DNA from: Arsukibacterium ikkense
GTDB lineage: Bacteria; Pseudomonadota; Gammaproteobacteria; Enterobacterales; Alteromonadaceae
DNA length: 64,000 nt
Direction: 5' to 3'
Assembly: GCF_000987775.1 (NCBI RefSeq)
Contig: NZ_LAHO01000007.1
Span: 1 to 64,000, forward strand
The notes below the pieces were generated by a model, which saw nothing but the letters and a program-made list of their open reading frames with translations, had not been told where the DNA came from and searched no databases. The position numbers were made by a program, and so were the translations under genes. This document shows, piece by piece, positions 9,957 to 19,523 of the stretch; within the stretch, counting starts at the first letter, position 1; each line of letters begins with the position of its first letter.

Positions 9957-11396
9957 TTAGTTAAAGCCCATTTTTTCGAACCACAAGGAAAGCATGTTAT
10001 AGCCAAAATAGATGGTCAGCACGGTGTTGACAAAGATAATGGCCAGAATGGCCGGAATAAAGGTACCCAGCGAGAAATTAACGTACTTTTGCAGAAAAGA
10101 CCCGGCAAAGCTATCGTTACCCTGGCTCATTTCCGCATCCAGATTGTGCTTTTTCCAGCGATAAATAACAAACAAACAGAGCAACAGGCCATTTAATGGC
10201 AAAATGGTTTCATAGAACATGTCGTTAATTAGATTAAAAAACGACTTCGTGTTATCACCATAACTCATTATATTGCTTAACCATTCAATACGCCCAAACG
10301 ACAGCGCACTGATAACGGCCAGCACGATCATAGCGCCACCCAGCGAGTACAGCGCCTTGCGCCGGCTTAAGCCTTTGCCATCCATTAAACTGGCAACCGG
10401 CACTTCAATAATCGATACCAGGGATGTCATGGCGGCAAAAAACACCAGCAAAAAGAAAAACGAAGCAATAAAGGAGGCGCCAAAATAACCAATATCCGCT
10501 TGCAGCGCTAAAAAGATTTTTGGCAGGAACATAAAAATCATGCCAATGCTCGATTCTGACAGTTCGCTGATTTCAATATCAGGGTTAAACGAAAACGCCG
10601 CAGGTAAAATAAGTAAGCCAGAACAACACGCCACCAATAACGATAAGGCGGCGACCATTTTACCGGCAGTGACTATATTGTTGTTTTTCTGAATGTAAGA
10701 GCCGTAAGTAATTAAAATACCCATGCCCAGCGACAGCGAGAAAAATGCCTGGGCCAGTGCACCATTTAATACCTGACCGGTGATCTTGCTAAAGTCTGGT
10801 ACCAGGAAAAACTTAACGCCCAGCATGGCATTTTCCAGGGTCAGCACATAAATCACTAACGCAATTAGCATCACAAACAACAATGGCATCAGCACAGTGG
10901 TGGCTTTTTCTATGCCTTTTTTCACCCCGCCCTGCAAAATTAAAAAGGTCAGGCCAACCACCAGTGCCATATAAATAAATAGCTCGTTGCTGTTAGTAAA
11001 CACATCAAAACTAGCGGGTTCGGCCAGCTGATCAAGCTGGCCGGTGAGGGCTTTGCCCAGATAGCCGGCAATCCAGACGGTAATTACCAGATAAAACACC
11101 CCAATCATAAAGGGCGTAATAACACTGAGCCAACCCACGGTGCGCCAGGCGCGGTTCTGGCCAATTTCAGTATAAGCGCCCAACGGGTTTTGCCGGGTAT
11201 GCCGGCCCAGGCTCATCTCGGCCAGCATCACCGGTAAACAGATGAAAAATACGAAAAAGGCATAGATGATTAAAAAAGCGGCACCGCCATTTTTACTGGC
11301 CATCACCGGAAAAGCCACCAGATTTCCGATACCGACGGCTGACCCGGCAGCGGCCAGAATAAACCCCAGACTGGAGCTGAATTGTTCACGTTTCAT
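9957..11396 (-). CDS. Sodium-dependent transporter of the NSS (SNF/SLC6) family
   Basis: A 479-residue integral membrane protein with about a dozen hydrophobic helices. The N-terminus (LGFILAAAGSAVGIGNLVAFP) is the unwound helix-1 motif of LeuT-like symporters that forms the sodium and substrate sites. The second helix region with GGAAFLIIYAFFVFF and the AEMSLGRHTRQNPLGAY loop also fit the family. Members import amino acids or related amines with Na+, but the substrate cannot be read from sequence. It stands alone, transcribed leftward, with no partner gene nearby. Confidence 0.9.
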   Translation of the reverse strand: MKREQFSSSLGFILAAAGSAVGIGNLVAFPVMASKNGGAAFLIIYAFFVFFICLPVMLAEMSLGRHTRQNPLGAYTEIGQNRAWRTVGWLSVITPFMIGVFYLVITVWIAGYLGKALTGQLDQLAEPASFDVFTNSNELFIYMALVVGLTFLILQGGVKKGIEKATTVLMPLLFVMLIALVIYVLTLENAMLGVKFFLVPDFSKITGQVLNGALAQAFFSLSLGMGILITYGSYIQKNNNIVTAGKMVAALSLLVACCSGLLILPAAFSFNPDIEISELSESSIGMIFMFLPKIFLALQADIGYFGASFIASFFFLLVFFAAMTSLVSIIEVPVASLMDGKGLSRRKALYSLGGAMIVLAVISALSFGRIEWLSNIMSYGDNTKSFFNLINDMFYETILPLNGLLLCLFVIYRWKKHNLDAEMSQGNDSFAGSFLQKYVNFSLGTFIPAILAIIFVNTVLTIYFGYNMLSLWFEKMGFN

Positions 11397-11581
11397 TGGA
11401 TTGCGGACTCCCTGAATTTTTTTCTTAGAATAGTTATTTTGCTATTTTTATAATGTTCGCATCGCATGCTAACAGCAGGTTGCAGCAAATCCTAGCCCGA
11501 CCTGCTACAAAGGCATTGCTAATTGGTTTTGAGCGGCGGATCTGCTATCTTGCAGCGACAAAACAGTAAGCGGGTTTTACC

Positions 11582-11881
11582 ATGTTCTATATGATTTACT
11601 CTGAAGATGCGGCCAATAGTCTGGAAAACCGGCTGGCAACCCGGCCGGCCCACGTTGCCCGGTTACAGGCGTTAAATGAAGCGGGCCGTTTAATCCTCGC
11701 CGGGCCACTGCCAGCCATAGACAGTAATGAACCCGGCGGCGCGGGTTTTACCGGCTCGTTGGTGGTAGCAGAGTTTAACTCGTTGGCTGATGCACAAGCC
11801 TGGGCTGACAGCGATCCCTATTTAGCCGCAGGCGTTTACGTGAAATCAACGGTAAAACCCTTTAAAAAAGTACTACCCTAA
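11582..11881 (+). CDS. YciI family protein
   Basis: A 99-residue protein of the ferredoxin-like YciI fold. It begins [28 protein letters not shown] and contains the AGPLPA and DPYLAAGVY segments typical of the family, with a conserved His (in PAHVARL) and Asp thought to form a pocket. Biochemical function in the family is poorly defined. galE starts 13 bases after its stop, so the two genes are probably co-transcribed. In related bacteria YciI is often found near septation and trp-region genes, which fits this chromosomal setting. Confidence 0.85.
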   Translation: MFYMIYSEDAANSLENRLATRPAHVARLQALNEAGRLILAGPLPAIDSNEPGGAGFTGSLVVAEFNSLADAQAWADSDPYLAAGVYVKSTVKPFKKVLP

Positions 11882-11894
11882 TACAAGGATTGTT

Positions 11895-12914
11895 ATGGCA
11901 TATATTCTGCTTACCGGTGGCGCAGGCTACATTGGCAGCCACACGGCCCTCGCGCTGCTGCGCGCTGGTTATCAGGTTATTAGTTTCGATAACTACAGCA
12001 ACAGCTCCACCACAGCTCTTCAACGAGTGGAACAGTTAGCCGGGTGCAGCCTTATCAGCATCAGTGGCGATATTCGCGATGAAGCCGCGCTCAATGCGGT
12101 ATTTCGCCAGTACCCGATTAGCGCTGTGGTACATTTCGCCGGTTTAAAAGCGGTGGGTGAGTCAACTGCTATGCCGCTGCATTATTACGATAATAATGTG
12201 GCCGGCACCATAACGCTGTGTCGGGTAATGCGCGAATGTAACGTTAAAAAGCTGGTATTCAGCTCATCCGCTACCGTTTATGGTGATGCCAAAACGGTGC
12301 CCATCGCCGAAACAGCGCCGCGCTCTGCCACCAACCCCTACGGCCAGAGCAAACTGATGATCGAGTTAATACTGGAAGATTTAGTGAATGCTGAGCCTGA
12401 TTGGGGTATTACCCTGCTGCGTTACTTTAACCCGGTGGGCGCCGATAGCAGTGGCCAGATTGGTGAAGACCCAAACGGTATCCCAAATAATCTGATGCCC
12501 TTTATCTCGCAGGTTGCGGTAGGTAAACGCGATAAACTCAGTGTGTTTGGTAACGACTACCCTACCCCGGATGGTACCGGCGTGCGTGACTATATTCATG
12601 TGGTCGATTTAGCCGCCGGCCACTTAAAAGCCTTACAATATCTGGAAAGATATCATGGTATTGCCGCCATTAACCTTGGCACCGGCACCGGCTACAGCGT
12701 CTTGGAGATGGTGAATGCTTTTAGCCGCGTTAATCAGGTGGCCGTACCCTACCAGTTCGCCCCCCGCCGGCCAGGAGATATTGCCAGCTGTTACGCCAAA
12801 CCAGACAAAGCATTAAATTTACTGGGTTGGCAGGCCGAAAAAACGCTGGACGATATGGTGCGCGACAGCTGGCGCTGGCAAAGCCAGAACCCCGGGGGTT
12901 ATGGCAACAGCTAA
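11895..12914 (+). CDS. galE: UDP-glucose 4-epimerase
   Basis: 339 residues, the usual GalE length. It interconverts UDP-glucose and UDP-galactose in the cytoplasm for the Leloir pathway and for surface polysaccharide precursors. The NAD-binding motif GGAGYIGS lies at residues 8-15, the SSSATVYG segment with the catalytic Ser at about 123-130, and the Tyr149-xxx-Lys153 pair of extended short-chain dehydrogenases follows. The conserved RYFNPVGA and RDYIHVVDLA segments are also present. No other gal genes adjoin it. Confidence 0.95.
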   Translation: MAYILLTGGAGYIGSHTALALLRAGYQVISFDNYSNSSTTALQRVEQLAGCSLISISGDIRDEAALNAVFRQYPISAVVHFAGLKAVGESTAMPLHYYDNNVAGTITLCRVMRECNVKKLVFSSSATVYGDAKTVPIAETAPRSATNPYGQSKLMIELILEDLVNAEPDWGITLLRYFNPVGADSSGQIGEDPNGIPNNLMPFISQVAVGKRDKLSVFGNDYPTPDGTGVRDYIHVVDLAAGHLKALQYLERYHGIAAINLGTGTGYSVLEMVNAFSRVNQVAVPYQFAPRRPGDIASCYAKPDKALNLLGWQAEKTLDDMVRDSWRWQSQNPGGYGNS

Positions 12915-12936
12915 TACCAGCCGCCGCAGTGTGTGG

Positions 12937-14040
12937 TTAAGGTAGCGGCATGCGCATAATGCCGCCTTTATACAGCCCGAAATAGATCACCTGCTGCTGA
13001 TTTTCTTCCACCAGCATCATGCTACGCACGCCGCCAAAAAAGTTACTCTCCGGATATTCATATTGCTGCCAGCTCTGGCCACCGTTTTCAGTCCACTCAA
13101 TAATAAGCGGCTGCGGATCGCTAAACTCCTTTTTCCAACCGGCGGTAAAAATACGATTAGGTGCGTTCGGATCTATCACCAGATCAAAGTAAAACCGGTA
13201 ATCGACATCGCCTAAAATAGTTTGCCAGCTTTGGCCATGATCGGTACTTCGAACAATGCCACCTTCAGAGCTGACATAAACCGTTTGCGGGTCGTCAGGC
13301 GCATAACGAATGGCCTGAATAGAGCTGGGATTAGGAAACAGCCCGGTATGTATCGCGCCTTGCCGGGTTGCCAGATCAACCTGATAGAGAATACCGTCTT
13401 CTATGGCTCCCTGGCCACCGTACCAGATCGTCTGGCCATCCGCTGCCTGGGTTAACGCCGTTTTCGGCTGGCCAAAGCCACCAAAATCGCCATGCACCAC
13501 TTTCCAGCTTTGCCCCATATCGGCCGAACTGGCCAGCACTTGAATACCCGTAGCGTAAACCACCTGCGCCACCTCATCAAACAGCATGGCATAAATGGCT
13601 TCGTTCTCGCCGGCCTGACCAAACTGATAATTCACCTGATGCCAGTCACTGCCAGCGTTAAAACTTTCAAACAATAAATAAACCGGGTAACCATCCTGGT
13701 CGCGCTGGTAACTGGATGCCAGCCAATGCTGCTCGGTTAATAACCCCAGCGCCATAATGTCATAGCCCACCAGACCGGCAGCAATCCAGCTACCCGAATT
13801 GTTCCGGCGATAAACACCATTATCACTGGCGGCCACCAGCACGCCACTATGCTGATACAACTGATGCACAATAAAGCCATCCAGCCCCTGAAAACTTAAA
13901 CTAACCGGTGGCGCGGGTGACACAGGCGGTGGTGGCACCGGAGCTGGCGGCTGCACCTGAGTACTACTGCCACCACAGGAGCTGACAACCAATATGCTAA
14001 GACCAAGCCCACAGCCCATCCAGAAACGTTTAACGCTCAT
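12937..14040 (-). CDS. Lipoprotein with BNR/WD40-like beta-propeller repeats
   Basis: 367 residues with a lipoprotein signal (lipobox LVVSSC, Cys at about 22), then a Pro-rich linker, then repeats containing SSADMGQSWKVV, RSTDHGQSWQTI and ENGGQSWQQY. These Asp-box-like S-x-D-x-G-x-S/T-W motifs are typical of sialidase-type (BNR) or photosystem-stability-factor-type propellers. The protein is predicted to be exported and anchored to a membrane facing the periplasm or surface. No enzymatic residues could be assigned. It is convergent with galE, with only 22 bases between them. Confidence 0.7.
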   Translation of the reverse strand: MSVKRFWMGCGLGLSILVVSSCGGSSTQVQPPAPVPPPPVSPAPPVSLSFQGLDGFIVHQLYQHSGVLVAASDNGVYRRNNSGSWIAAGLVGYDIMALGLLTEQHWLASSYQRDQDGYPVYLLFESFNAGSDWHQVNYQFGQAGENEAIYAMLFDEVAQVVYATGIQVLASSADMGQSWKVVHGDFGGFGQPKTALTQAADGQTIWYGGQGAIEDGILYQVDLATRQGAIHTGLFPNPSSIQAIRYAPDDPQTVYVSSEGGIVRSTDHGQSWQTILGDVDYRFYFDLVIDPNAPNRIFTAGWKKEFSDPQPLIIEWTENGGQSWQQYEYPESNFFGGVRSMMLVEENQQQVIYFGLYKGGIMRMPLP

Positions 14041-14247
14041 CGCTAACTCCGTGTTTGCGGAAAAATAAAGCTACTGTAACCTAAATCAAAAGCTTTTTTG
14101 TAATTAAAGGTTAACGGTAATTTTACCCAGATTATTTTGCAAATAGACAAATCAATAAGTAATAACAAAACCAATTTAACAACTATTTGATTTACAGTTT
14201 TCATAAATGACCATAGAATAGCAAAATTTATCGCAAATGGAATTGGT

Positions 14248-15234
14248 ATGGCACTTACAGCACTCTTCGTTAGCGGAAGCTATGCAGAACAGAAAACAAA
14301 ACAACTTTTCCCGGTAGACAGATTAGAAAAAATTTACGCAGCGTTAGATAACCACCCAGAATTTACGGGGGCTGGCGTAACATTTATCGGTTACAACTCA
14401 CAAATGCCAAATTATACCGTCACCAGTATTGAACGTGAGTCTATATTTTTTGCAAAAATACTGCGTAATAGCTGTAGAGCTGATGGCAAAACGGTTTATA
14501 TTCGTGAAATAAAACTGCCTAAATACCAATCCGCTGACAAAGCGCTGCAAACAACAAAATCAACTGTAGGCGCCGAGATAAAAGGTGCCGGAATAAGCTG
14601 TACTGGTGCTGCCATTGGCTGGATCTTACTCGTTGTTGAAGCGGGTGGCGGCACGGTAACCGTAGGTGCTAGCTGGGCTGCAATGCCGTTAACTCTTACA
14701 GCTACAGGTGCTGCAACCTTTCAATGTGGCACTGGCATTGGTCGGTCCTATAACGCTCTCTCAGGCAATGCGCACTACAATGACCAGTTGGATGAATCGC
14801 CTTTATTTAATGCATTAATTATTGCAACTGATGTGGTGCAACTGGCTGACGTTACTAAAACACTGGGTAGTCAGGCTATCCTGGCAACGGCAATACGCAA
14901 AAAGGGCATAGGCAAAGCAGGGATACTGAAAATGTATAAAAGCTTGTCCAGAGCAGACCGCAAACGCTTAGCTGAAGAAATCTTAAAGCTTGAATTCCGT
15001 CAATTGGAAAAATCTAAAAAGGCGCTTAAGGCAGTTATGCTACACGGTAAACTTCTGGATGATGGCACTAGAGCAACAAAAGTGTATTCACAAAAGCAAG
15101 TACAAGCACTGCTTGGCACTAAGTTTATTGAGTTAGTTGGCGCAAGTGTAACCAGCTACGGCAGTGGTGCAAGTTTGGCGACTAAAGCTGAAAGTGCTCG
15201 TAGCTTTGTTATAGGTTACAGCGTTAATGAATAG
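14248..15234 (+). CDS. Exported protein of unknown function with hydrophobic Gly/Ala-rich centre
   Basis: 328 residues; family not recognised. The N-terminus from this ATG gives only half of a signal peptide (MALTALFVSGSYAEQ). Reading upstream in frame, hydrophobic and basic codons continue to a stop at 14188-14190 without an ATG, GTG or TTG, so the true start may be a rare ATT (14242) or may have been damaged. Residues about 105-175 are Gly/Ala/Thr-rich and hydrophobic, with Cys pairs, like a membrane-inserting segment. The C-terminal third is Lys-rich and helical. It overlaps the next gene by eight bases, so the three genes to 16362 look like one operon. Base use is less GC-rich than in the flanking core genes. 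Confidence 0.6.
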   Translation: MALTALFVSGSYAEQKTKQLFPVDRLEKIYAALDNHPEFTGAGVTFIGYNSQMPNYTVTSIERESIFFAKILRNSCRADGKTVYIREIKLPKYQSADKALQTTKSTVGAEIKGAGISCTGAAIGWILLVVEAGGGTVTVGASWAAMPLTLTATGAATFQCGTGIGRSYNALSGNAHYNDQLDESPLFNALIIATDVVQLADVTKTLGSQAILATAIRKKGIGKAGILKMYKSLSRADRKRLAEEILKLEFRQLEKSKKALKAVMLHGKLLDDGTRATKVYSQKQVQALLGTKFIELVGASVTSYGSGASLATKAESARSFVIGYSVNE

Positions 15235-16066
15235 GAAACATATGTCTTTGCTGACAAAAGCATCCACCGCGTTAACATTATCAATTTTCATCATATCGTG
15301 TGGTAAAAGCCATAACTACTCTACTGAATTTATTGCAGATAAATTGAGCGATGGCAGTGAGGGCCCTCAGCTAAGTATTGTCCCTGCAGGGAAAGGAGTT
15401 GTTGGAGAAGATTATAATTCTTCCTATGGCTATTTTGGCCCACAACGCACAATAGAAATCCCGGCAGCCTTTGCCATTAGCCGCTCTGAAATTACCTTTG
15501 CTCAGTATGACAAGTTTGCTACTGCTACCAACAGACCTGTACCTGATGACAAAGGCTGGGGACGCGACGATATGCCGGTGATTAATGTTAGCTGGCTTGA
15601 TGCCACTGCTTACGCCGAATGGTTAACGGAGCAAACAGGTCAAAAATATCGGCTGCCGTCAGAAACGGAATGGGAATATGCTGCCAGAGCAGGCACCAAA
15701 ACGGTGTACTGGTGGGGCAACAATTATATACAAAGTAAAGAGCACTGCGATCGTGATATTGGTAACTGCACACAGGGTACCGAAGCAGCGCAACCCTGGG
15801 TCTCGGGCCGTTATCAGCCAAACCCTTTTGGCCTGTACGACGTATCATCTAATGTGGCCGAGTGGGTACTCGATTGTGATGATGAGGACAATCGTTCAAA
15901 CGATATGACACCTGTTAAAACAGGTGACTGTGATAGCCGTATTGTAAAAGGCGGAAGTTACTCAGACAGAGCCCATATCATCCGATTGTCAAACAGAGTC
16001 AGTATTGGCATTGAAAGTAGATATTCATCTGTGGGCTTCAGGCTGGTGAGGGAAATAAACGAGTGA
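15227..16066 (+). CDS. Lipoprotein with formylglycine-generating-enzyme-like (SUMF1/FGE-sulfatase) domain
   Basis: 279 residues. A signal peptide ends in a lipobox (FIISC, Cys about residue 25), so the mature protein is probably lipid-anchored. Residues about 50-278 show the FGE-sulfatase fold landmarks: RSEITFAQYDKF, MPVINVSWLDATAYAEWL, YRLPSETEWEYAARAG, FGLYDVSSNVAEWV, RIVKGGSY and VGFRLVR. True formylglycine-generating enzymes need a Cys pair in the C-terminal part, and I do not see the canonical placement, so this may be a binding or structural member rather than an oxidase. A second ATG at 15242 is an alternative start. Confidence 0.82.
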   Translation: MNRKHMSLLTKASTALTLSIFIISCGKSHNYSTEFIADKLSDGSEGPQLSIVPAGKGVVGEDYNSSYGYFGPQRTIEIPAAFAISRSEITFAQYDKFATATNRPVPDDKGWGRDDMPVINVSWLDATAYAEWLTEQTGQKYRLPSETEWEYAARAGTKTVYWWGNNYIQSKEHCDRDIGNCTQGTEAAQPWVSGRYQPNPFGLYDVSSNVAEWVLDCDDEDNRSNDMTPVKTGDCDSRIVKGGSYSDRAHIIRLSNRVSIGIESRYSSVGFRLVREINE

Positions 16067-16362
16067 AAATACAACAGTGCCCTGCCTGCGGCCATAAAAT
16101 AAATTTAAAACAAGCGGCAGCAACTAAAAAGGTCAAGGGTACCTTTATGCTGCAATGCGGTAAGTGCAAAGAGTGGAGTCATGAATGCCAGAGAGCTGCG
16201 ATCCTAAGAAACGTCGGTTCTGTGGTGTTAATAATCGGTTCGGTGATGGGTTATTTTCAGCTTGGCGGTGTAATTTTAGGCCCGCTAATCGCCCTGGCCG
16301 GAGTATTACTGGCGCTGACTACTTTGCTGTTTGCGTCAAGAGTGATTTATAGCGCGCCTTAA
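16063..16362 (+). CDS. Small zinc-ribbon membrane protein, unknown function
   Basis: 99 residues starting at GTG that overlaps the previous stop (GTGA). The N-terminal half has two Cys pairs (CPACG at residues 6-10 and CGKC about 33-36), as in a zinc ribbon; the C-terminal half has two hydrophobic helices (about 47-70 and 72-95). It would be an inner-membrane protein with a cytosolic metal-binding head. It is the last gene of the three-gene unit before a strong terminator. Confidence 0.6.
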   Translation: MKIQQCPACGHKINLKQAAATKKVKGTFMLQCGKCKEWSHECQRAAILRNVGSVVLIIGSVMGYFQLGGVILGPLIALAGVLLALTTLLFASRVIYSAP

Positions 16363-16385
16363 TGCTCCCAGCTTTTCGTCTAAAC

Positions 16386-16409
16386 AAAAAGGCGCCGCAG
16401 CGCCTTTTT
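16386..16409. terminator. Bidirectional rho-independent terminator
   Basis: A ten-base perfect stem (16386-16395 with 16400-16409, core GGCGC/GCGCC), loop CGCA, flanked by A-run and T-run. It serves the + strand three-gene unit and the convergent rluB end. Confidence 0.88.
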
Positions 16410-16422
16410 TGCTTGTTAACTA

Positions 16423-17403
16423 TCAGCTTTGCCCCTGGCGGGTGGGCTTTTTGCCGGTGGGCTGGCGCTGAGTAGATTTACCCTTACTGGCCGGCGCGCG
16501 TTGTGGCTTGGCTGCAGGCTTTGGTTTGGGCTCGGCTTTTTTAGCCGGGGTTTTCTCAGCAATTTGGTGCTTACGCACCGCGCGCTTCATGCCGGCTAAG
16601 CGACGGCGGCGCTCGGTTCTGTCTTCACTTTTTACCAGGGTTTGCTCTTCCGGGCCTAAGTGCACTAATTTACGCAGGTAATTCACTTCGTCCAGCGGAT
16701 ACTCGGCATAGCCACCGGCCGGAATGTGTTTTGGCAGCAGTAAATCACCGTACCGTACCCGAATTAACCGGCTAACCACCGCGCCTTGCGACTCCCACAT
16801 CCGCCGAACTTCGCGGTTACGGCCTTCGGTTAGTACTACATGGAACCAGCGGTTAATGCCCTCGCCTGGCAGGGCTTTGATTTTTTTAAAGTTGGCTTTG
16901 CCGTCTTCCAGCTCTACCCCGGTGCGCAAACGCTGGATCATGGCATCGTTAATATCACCAAATACCCGCACCGCGTATTCGCGTTCCACTTCAAATTTCG
17001 GGTGCATTAAGCGGTTGGCCAGTTCACCGTCGGTGGTGAACAACAATAAACCCGAGGTGTTAATATCCAGCCGGCCGATGGCTATCCAGCGGGCGCCTTT
17101 TATTTTTGGTAAACGGGCAAATACTGTAGGCCGGCCTTCCGGATCGGTACGCGAACAAATTTCACCCTCGGGTTTATGGTAAGCCAGGATCCGGCAAATT
17201 TGTTGCTCTTCGCTGGCCAACTGCACCGGGTGGCCGTCAACCCGCACCGCCTGAGTGGTACTGACCCTGTCACCCAGTGTGGCAGGTTTACCGTCAACGG
17301 TAACCCGGCCTTTACTGATCCAGTCTTCCATTTCCCGGCGCGACCCTACGCCGGCCCGGGCTAATACTTTTTGCAGTTTTTCGCTGCTGATTTTATCACT
17401 CAT
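16423..17403 (-). CDS. rluB: 23S rRNA pseudouridine(2605) synthase
   Basis: 326 residues. An N-terminal S4 RNA-binding domain ([23 protein letters not shown]..) is followed by a pseudouridine synthase domain with the catalytic Asp motif [14 protein letters not shown] around residue 108. The C-terminal 50 residues are a Lys/Pro/Ala-rich basic tail common in RluB. The enzyme modifies U2605 of 23S rRNA in the peptidyl transferase centre. It begins at the last base of scpB, so it is translationally coupled to the scpA-scpB unit, an arrangement conserved in many gammaproteobacteria. RluF or RsuA are alternatives, but the tail and context favour RluB. Confidence 0.9.
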   Translation of the reverse strand: MSDKISSEKLQKVLARAGVGSRREMEDWISKGRVTVDGKPATLGDRVSTTQAVRVDGHPVQLASEEQQICRILAYHKPEGEICSRTDPEGRPTVFARLPKIKGARWIAIGRLDINTSGLLLFTTDGELANRLMHPKFEVEREYAVRVFGDINDAMIQRLRTGVELEDGKANFKKIKALPGEGINRWFHVVLTEGRNREVRRMWESQGAVVSRLIRVRYGDLLLPKHIPAGGYAEYPLDEVNYLRKLVHLGPEEQTLVKSEDRTERRRRLAGMKRAVRKHQIAEKTPAKKAEPKPKPAAKPQRAPASKGKSTQRQPTGKKPTRQGQS

Positions 17404-17987
17404 TAGTGTAACTCTCCTGTCATCTCGACGGTGGGAAGAAGATCGGCCGTCAGCTCGGTAAATTCCGGCAGTGGCGGCAAATCGCTGAGGCTTTTTAAGC
17501 CAAAATAATCTAAAAATAACGCGGTAGTGGCATAGAGCCCGGGCCGGCCCGGTACTTCTTTATGCCCGACCACTTTTACCCAGCCGCGATCGAGTAAGGT
17601 ACGCATGATTTGGGTGCTGACCGTTACGCCACGTACTTCTTCAATTTCACCCCGGGTAAGAGGTTGTTTATAGGCAATCAACGCCAGGGTTTCCAGCACA
17701 GCGCGGGAATAACGCGCCGAGCGCTCTGGCCAGAGCTGAGCGAGATCATCACTGAGTTCGGGCCGGGTTTGAAAGCGATAACCCGACGCGGTTTGCTGCA
17801 GCACAATGCCGCGGGCGCTGTAATCGTCTTGCAACTGGCGAATTGTAGCATCGATCCGGCTTTTACTGACAGTAAAACGTTGCAGCACCGATGCTTGCAA
17901 CTCGGCGACACTCAGCGCCTGCTCGCTGGCAAAAATGGCCGCCTCGATCAGCTGCAACAATTGAATATCATTGATTTTCTGGGCCAT
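17403..17987 (-). CDS. scpB: Segregation and condensation protein B
   Basis: 194 residues, the usual length for ScpB, a winged-helix kleisin-interacting subunit that works with ScpA and SMC in chromosome segregation. Visible family segments include [18 protein letters not shown] at the start, [10 protein letters not shown], and the highly conserved [27 protein letters not shown]. It overlaps scpA by one base and rluB by one base in one leftward unit. Confidence 0.93.
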   Translation of the reverse strand: MAQKINDIQLLQLIEAAIFASEQALSVAELQASVLQRFTVSKSRIDATIRQLQDDYSARGIVLQQTASGYRFQTRPELSDDLAQLWPERSARYSRAVLETLALIAYKQPLTRGEIEEVRGVTVSTQIMRTLLDRGWVKVVGHKEVPGRPGLYATTALFLDYFGLKSLSDLPPLPEFTELTADLLPTVEMTGELH

Positions 17988-18808
17988 TAGCGCTGCTCTT
18001 TAGCTAATTTGACATGAATTTGGCCATAAGCCTCTACCTGAATCAGCTCGACCATTTTTTCCTTGGTTAGCTCCAGTACCGCCAGAAAACTCACCACCAC
18101 GCCTTCCCGCCCTTCGCTCAGCTCAAAGCAATCGGCAAAGGCCAGATAGCCCTGATGTTGTTGCAGTAAATCTAAAATCCGGCTCATCCGCTCGCGGGTG
18201 GATAAATGCTCGCGCTTGATATGATGATGCTGAAAATCTTTCGCCCGGCGCATAATGCTTTTTAACGCCAGCACCAGCTCGGTCAGTTCGACTTCGGGCA
18301 AGATCACCAGTGGGCTGAAATTATCGGCCAGAGTGGCACGGGCGCTGAAATAATCACGCTCATCCCGCGGCAAATTGTCCAGTTCGGTAGCAGCCTGCTT
18401 ATATACTTCATATTCCTGCAGACGGCGGATCAGTTCTGCCCTGGGGTCGTGCTCGTCATCATCTTGCTGGGTATGCCTGGGCAGCAGCAAACGCGATTTT
18501 ATCTCAGCTAACATGGCTGCCATTACCAGATATTCGGCGGCCAGCTCAAAATTCAGGCCCTGCATCAGGTCAATGTATTCCATATATTGCAGGGTGATGT
18601 CGTTCACCGGTAAATCAACGATATCAAACTTATGCTTGCGGATTAAATACAGCAGAAAATCAAGCGGCCCTTCAAATGCCTCAAGCATCACTTCCAGCGC
18701 ATCGGGCGGAATATATAAATCGTCCGGCCGCTGATGCACCGCTTCGCCGCGGACAAACGCCAGCGGCAAAGGGGGTTGCACGGTTAAGTTAGCGGGTTGG
18801 CTGCTCAT
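17987..18808 (-). CDS. scpA: Segregation and condensation protein A
   Basis: 273 residues of the kleisin family. The N-terminal region (FEGPLDFLLYLIRKHKFDIVDLPV) is the ScpA signature that binds the SMC neck, and the C-terminal part (about 200-265) is a winged helix that contacts the SMC head. Acts in the cytoplasm on the nucleoid. Many Enterobacteriaceae use MukBEF instead; its presence fits an Alteromonadales-type genome. It lies 20 bases downstream of the yciO-type gene. Confidence 0.93.
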   Translation of the reverse strand: MSSQPANLTVQPPLPLAFVRGEAVHQRPDDLYIPPDALEVMLEAFEGPLDFLLYLIRKHKFDIVDLPVNDITLQYMEYIDLMQGLNFELAAEYLVMAAMLAEIKSRLLLPRHTQQDDDEHDPRAELIRRLQEYEVYKQAATELDNLPRDERDYFSARATLADNFSPLVILPEVELTELVLALKSIMRRAKDFQHHHIKREHLSTRERMSRILDLLQQHQGYLAFADCFELSEGREGVVVSFLAVLELTKEKMVELIQVEAYGQIHVKLAKEQR

Positions 18809-18828
18809 TTCTTGTTACAGTTCACTGT

Positions 18829-19449
18829 TTACAAAAACGGAGTGGGGTCGCCACGGCCTTCACGCAGCACAGTGGCACCGTCTTCTGACAAGTCCACTAC
18901 GGTAGTAGGATCTTCGCCAATTACCCCGCCATGCATAATTAAATCAACCTGCCGCTCCAGCTGCGAGCGCATATCATCCGGATCGGCTTCAGCAAATTGC
19001 TGGCCGGGCAGAATAAGGCTGGTAGACAATAAAGGTTCGCCCAGTTCCTGCAACAATGCCAGGGCCACTTTATTCTCAGGAATGCGTAACCCTATGGTTT
19101 TCTTTTTATCGTTTAATAAGCGCCGTGGTACTTCTTTGGTGCCTTTTAAAATAAAGGTGTAGGCGCCAGGGGTATTATTTTTGATCAGCCGAAATGCGGT
19201 ATTTTCTACCTTGGCATAGACCGACAATTCAGATAAATCACGACACAGCAGCGTAAAATGGTGATCACCACTGATCTGGCGAATTTTGGTGATCCGATCC
19301 ATGGCGTTTTTATCGCCCACATGACAACCCAGCGCATAACCACTGTCGGTGGGGTAAACCACCACGCCGCCCTGCTTAATAATTTGTACCGCTTGCTTGA
19401 GCAAACGTTGCTGCGGGTTCTCGGGGTGAATATGAAAAAATTGGCTCAT
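18829..19449 (-). CDS. yciO: YciO/Sua5-type threonylcarbamoyl-AMP synthase family protein
   Basis: 206 residues with the YrdC/Sua5 fold: GGVVVYPTDSGYALGCHVGDKNAM near residue 28, the KIRQISGDHHFTLLCRDLSEL stretch, the PGAYTFILKGTKEVPR segment and a TTVVDLSEDG..VLREGRGD C-terminus. Relatives bind ATP, threonine and bicarbonate to make the precursor of the t6A tRNA modification. The KIR..HF wording and the position between rnm and scpA match YciO rather than TsaC, whose own role is less certain. Cytoplasmic. Confidence 0.9.
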   Translation of the reverse strand: MSQFFHIHPENPQQRLLKQAVQIIKQGGVVVYPTDSGYALGCHVGDKNAMDRITKIRQISGDHHFTLLCRDLSELSVYAKVENTAFRLIKNNTPGAYTFILKGTKEVPRRLLNDKKKTIGLRIPENKVALALLQELGEPLLSTSLILPGQQFAEADPDDMRSQLERQVDLIMHGGVIGEDPTTVVDLSEDGATVLREGRGDPTPFL

Positions 19450-19523
19450 CTGTAGTTCTTCTGTTGTTGTTTTTTATTGTCAGCAGGCGGCATGCCTTTG
19501 CTGTGTAGTCTGAACAGCCCGCT

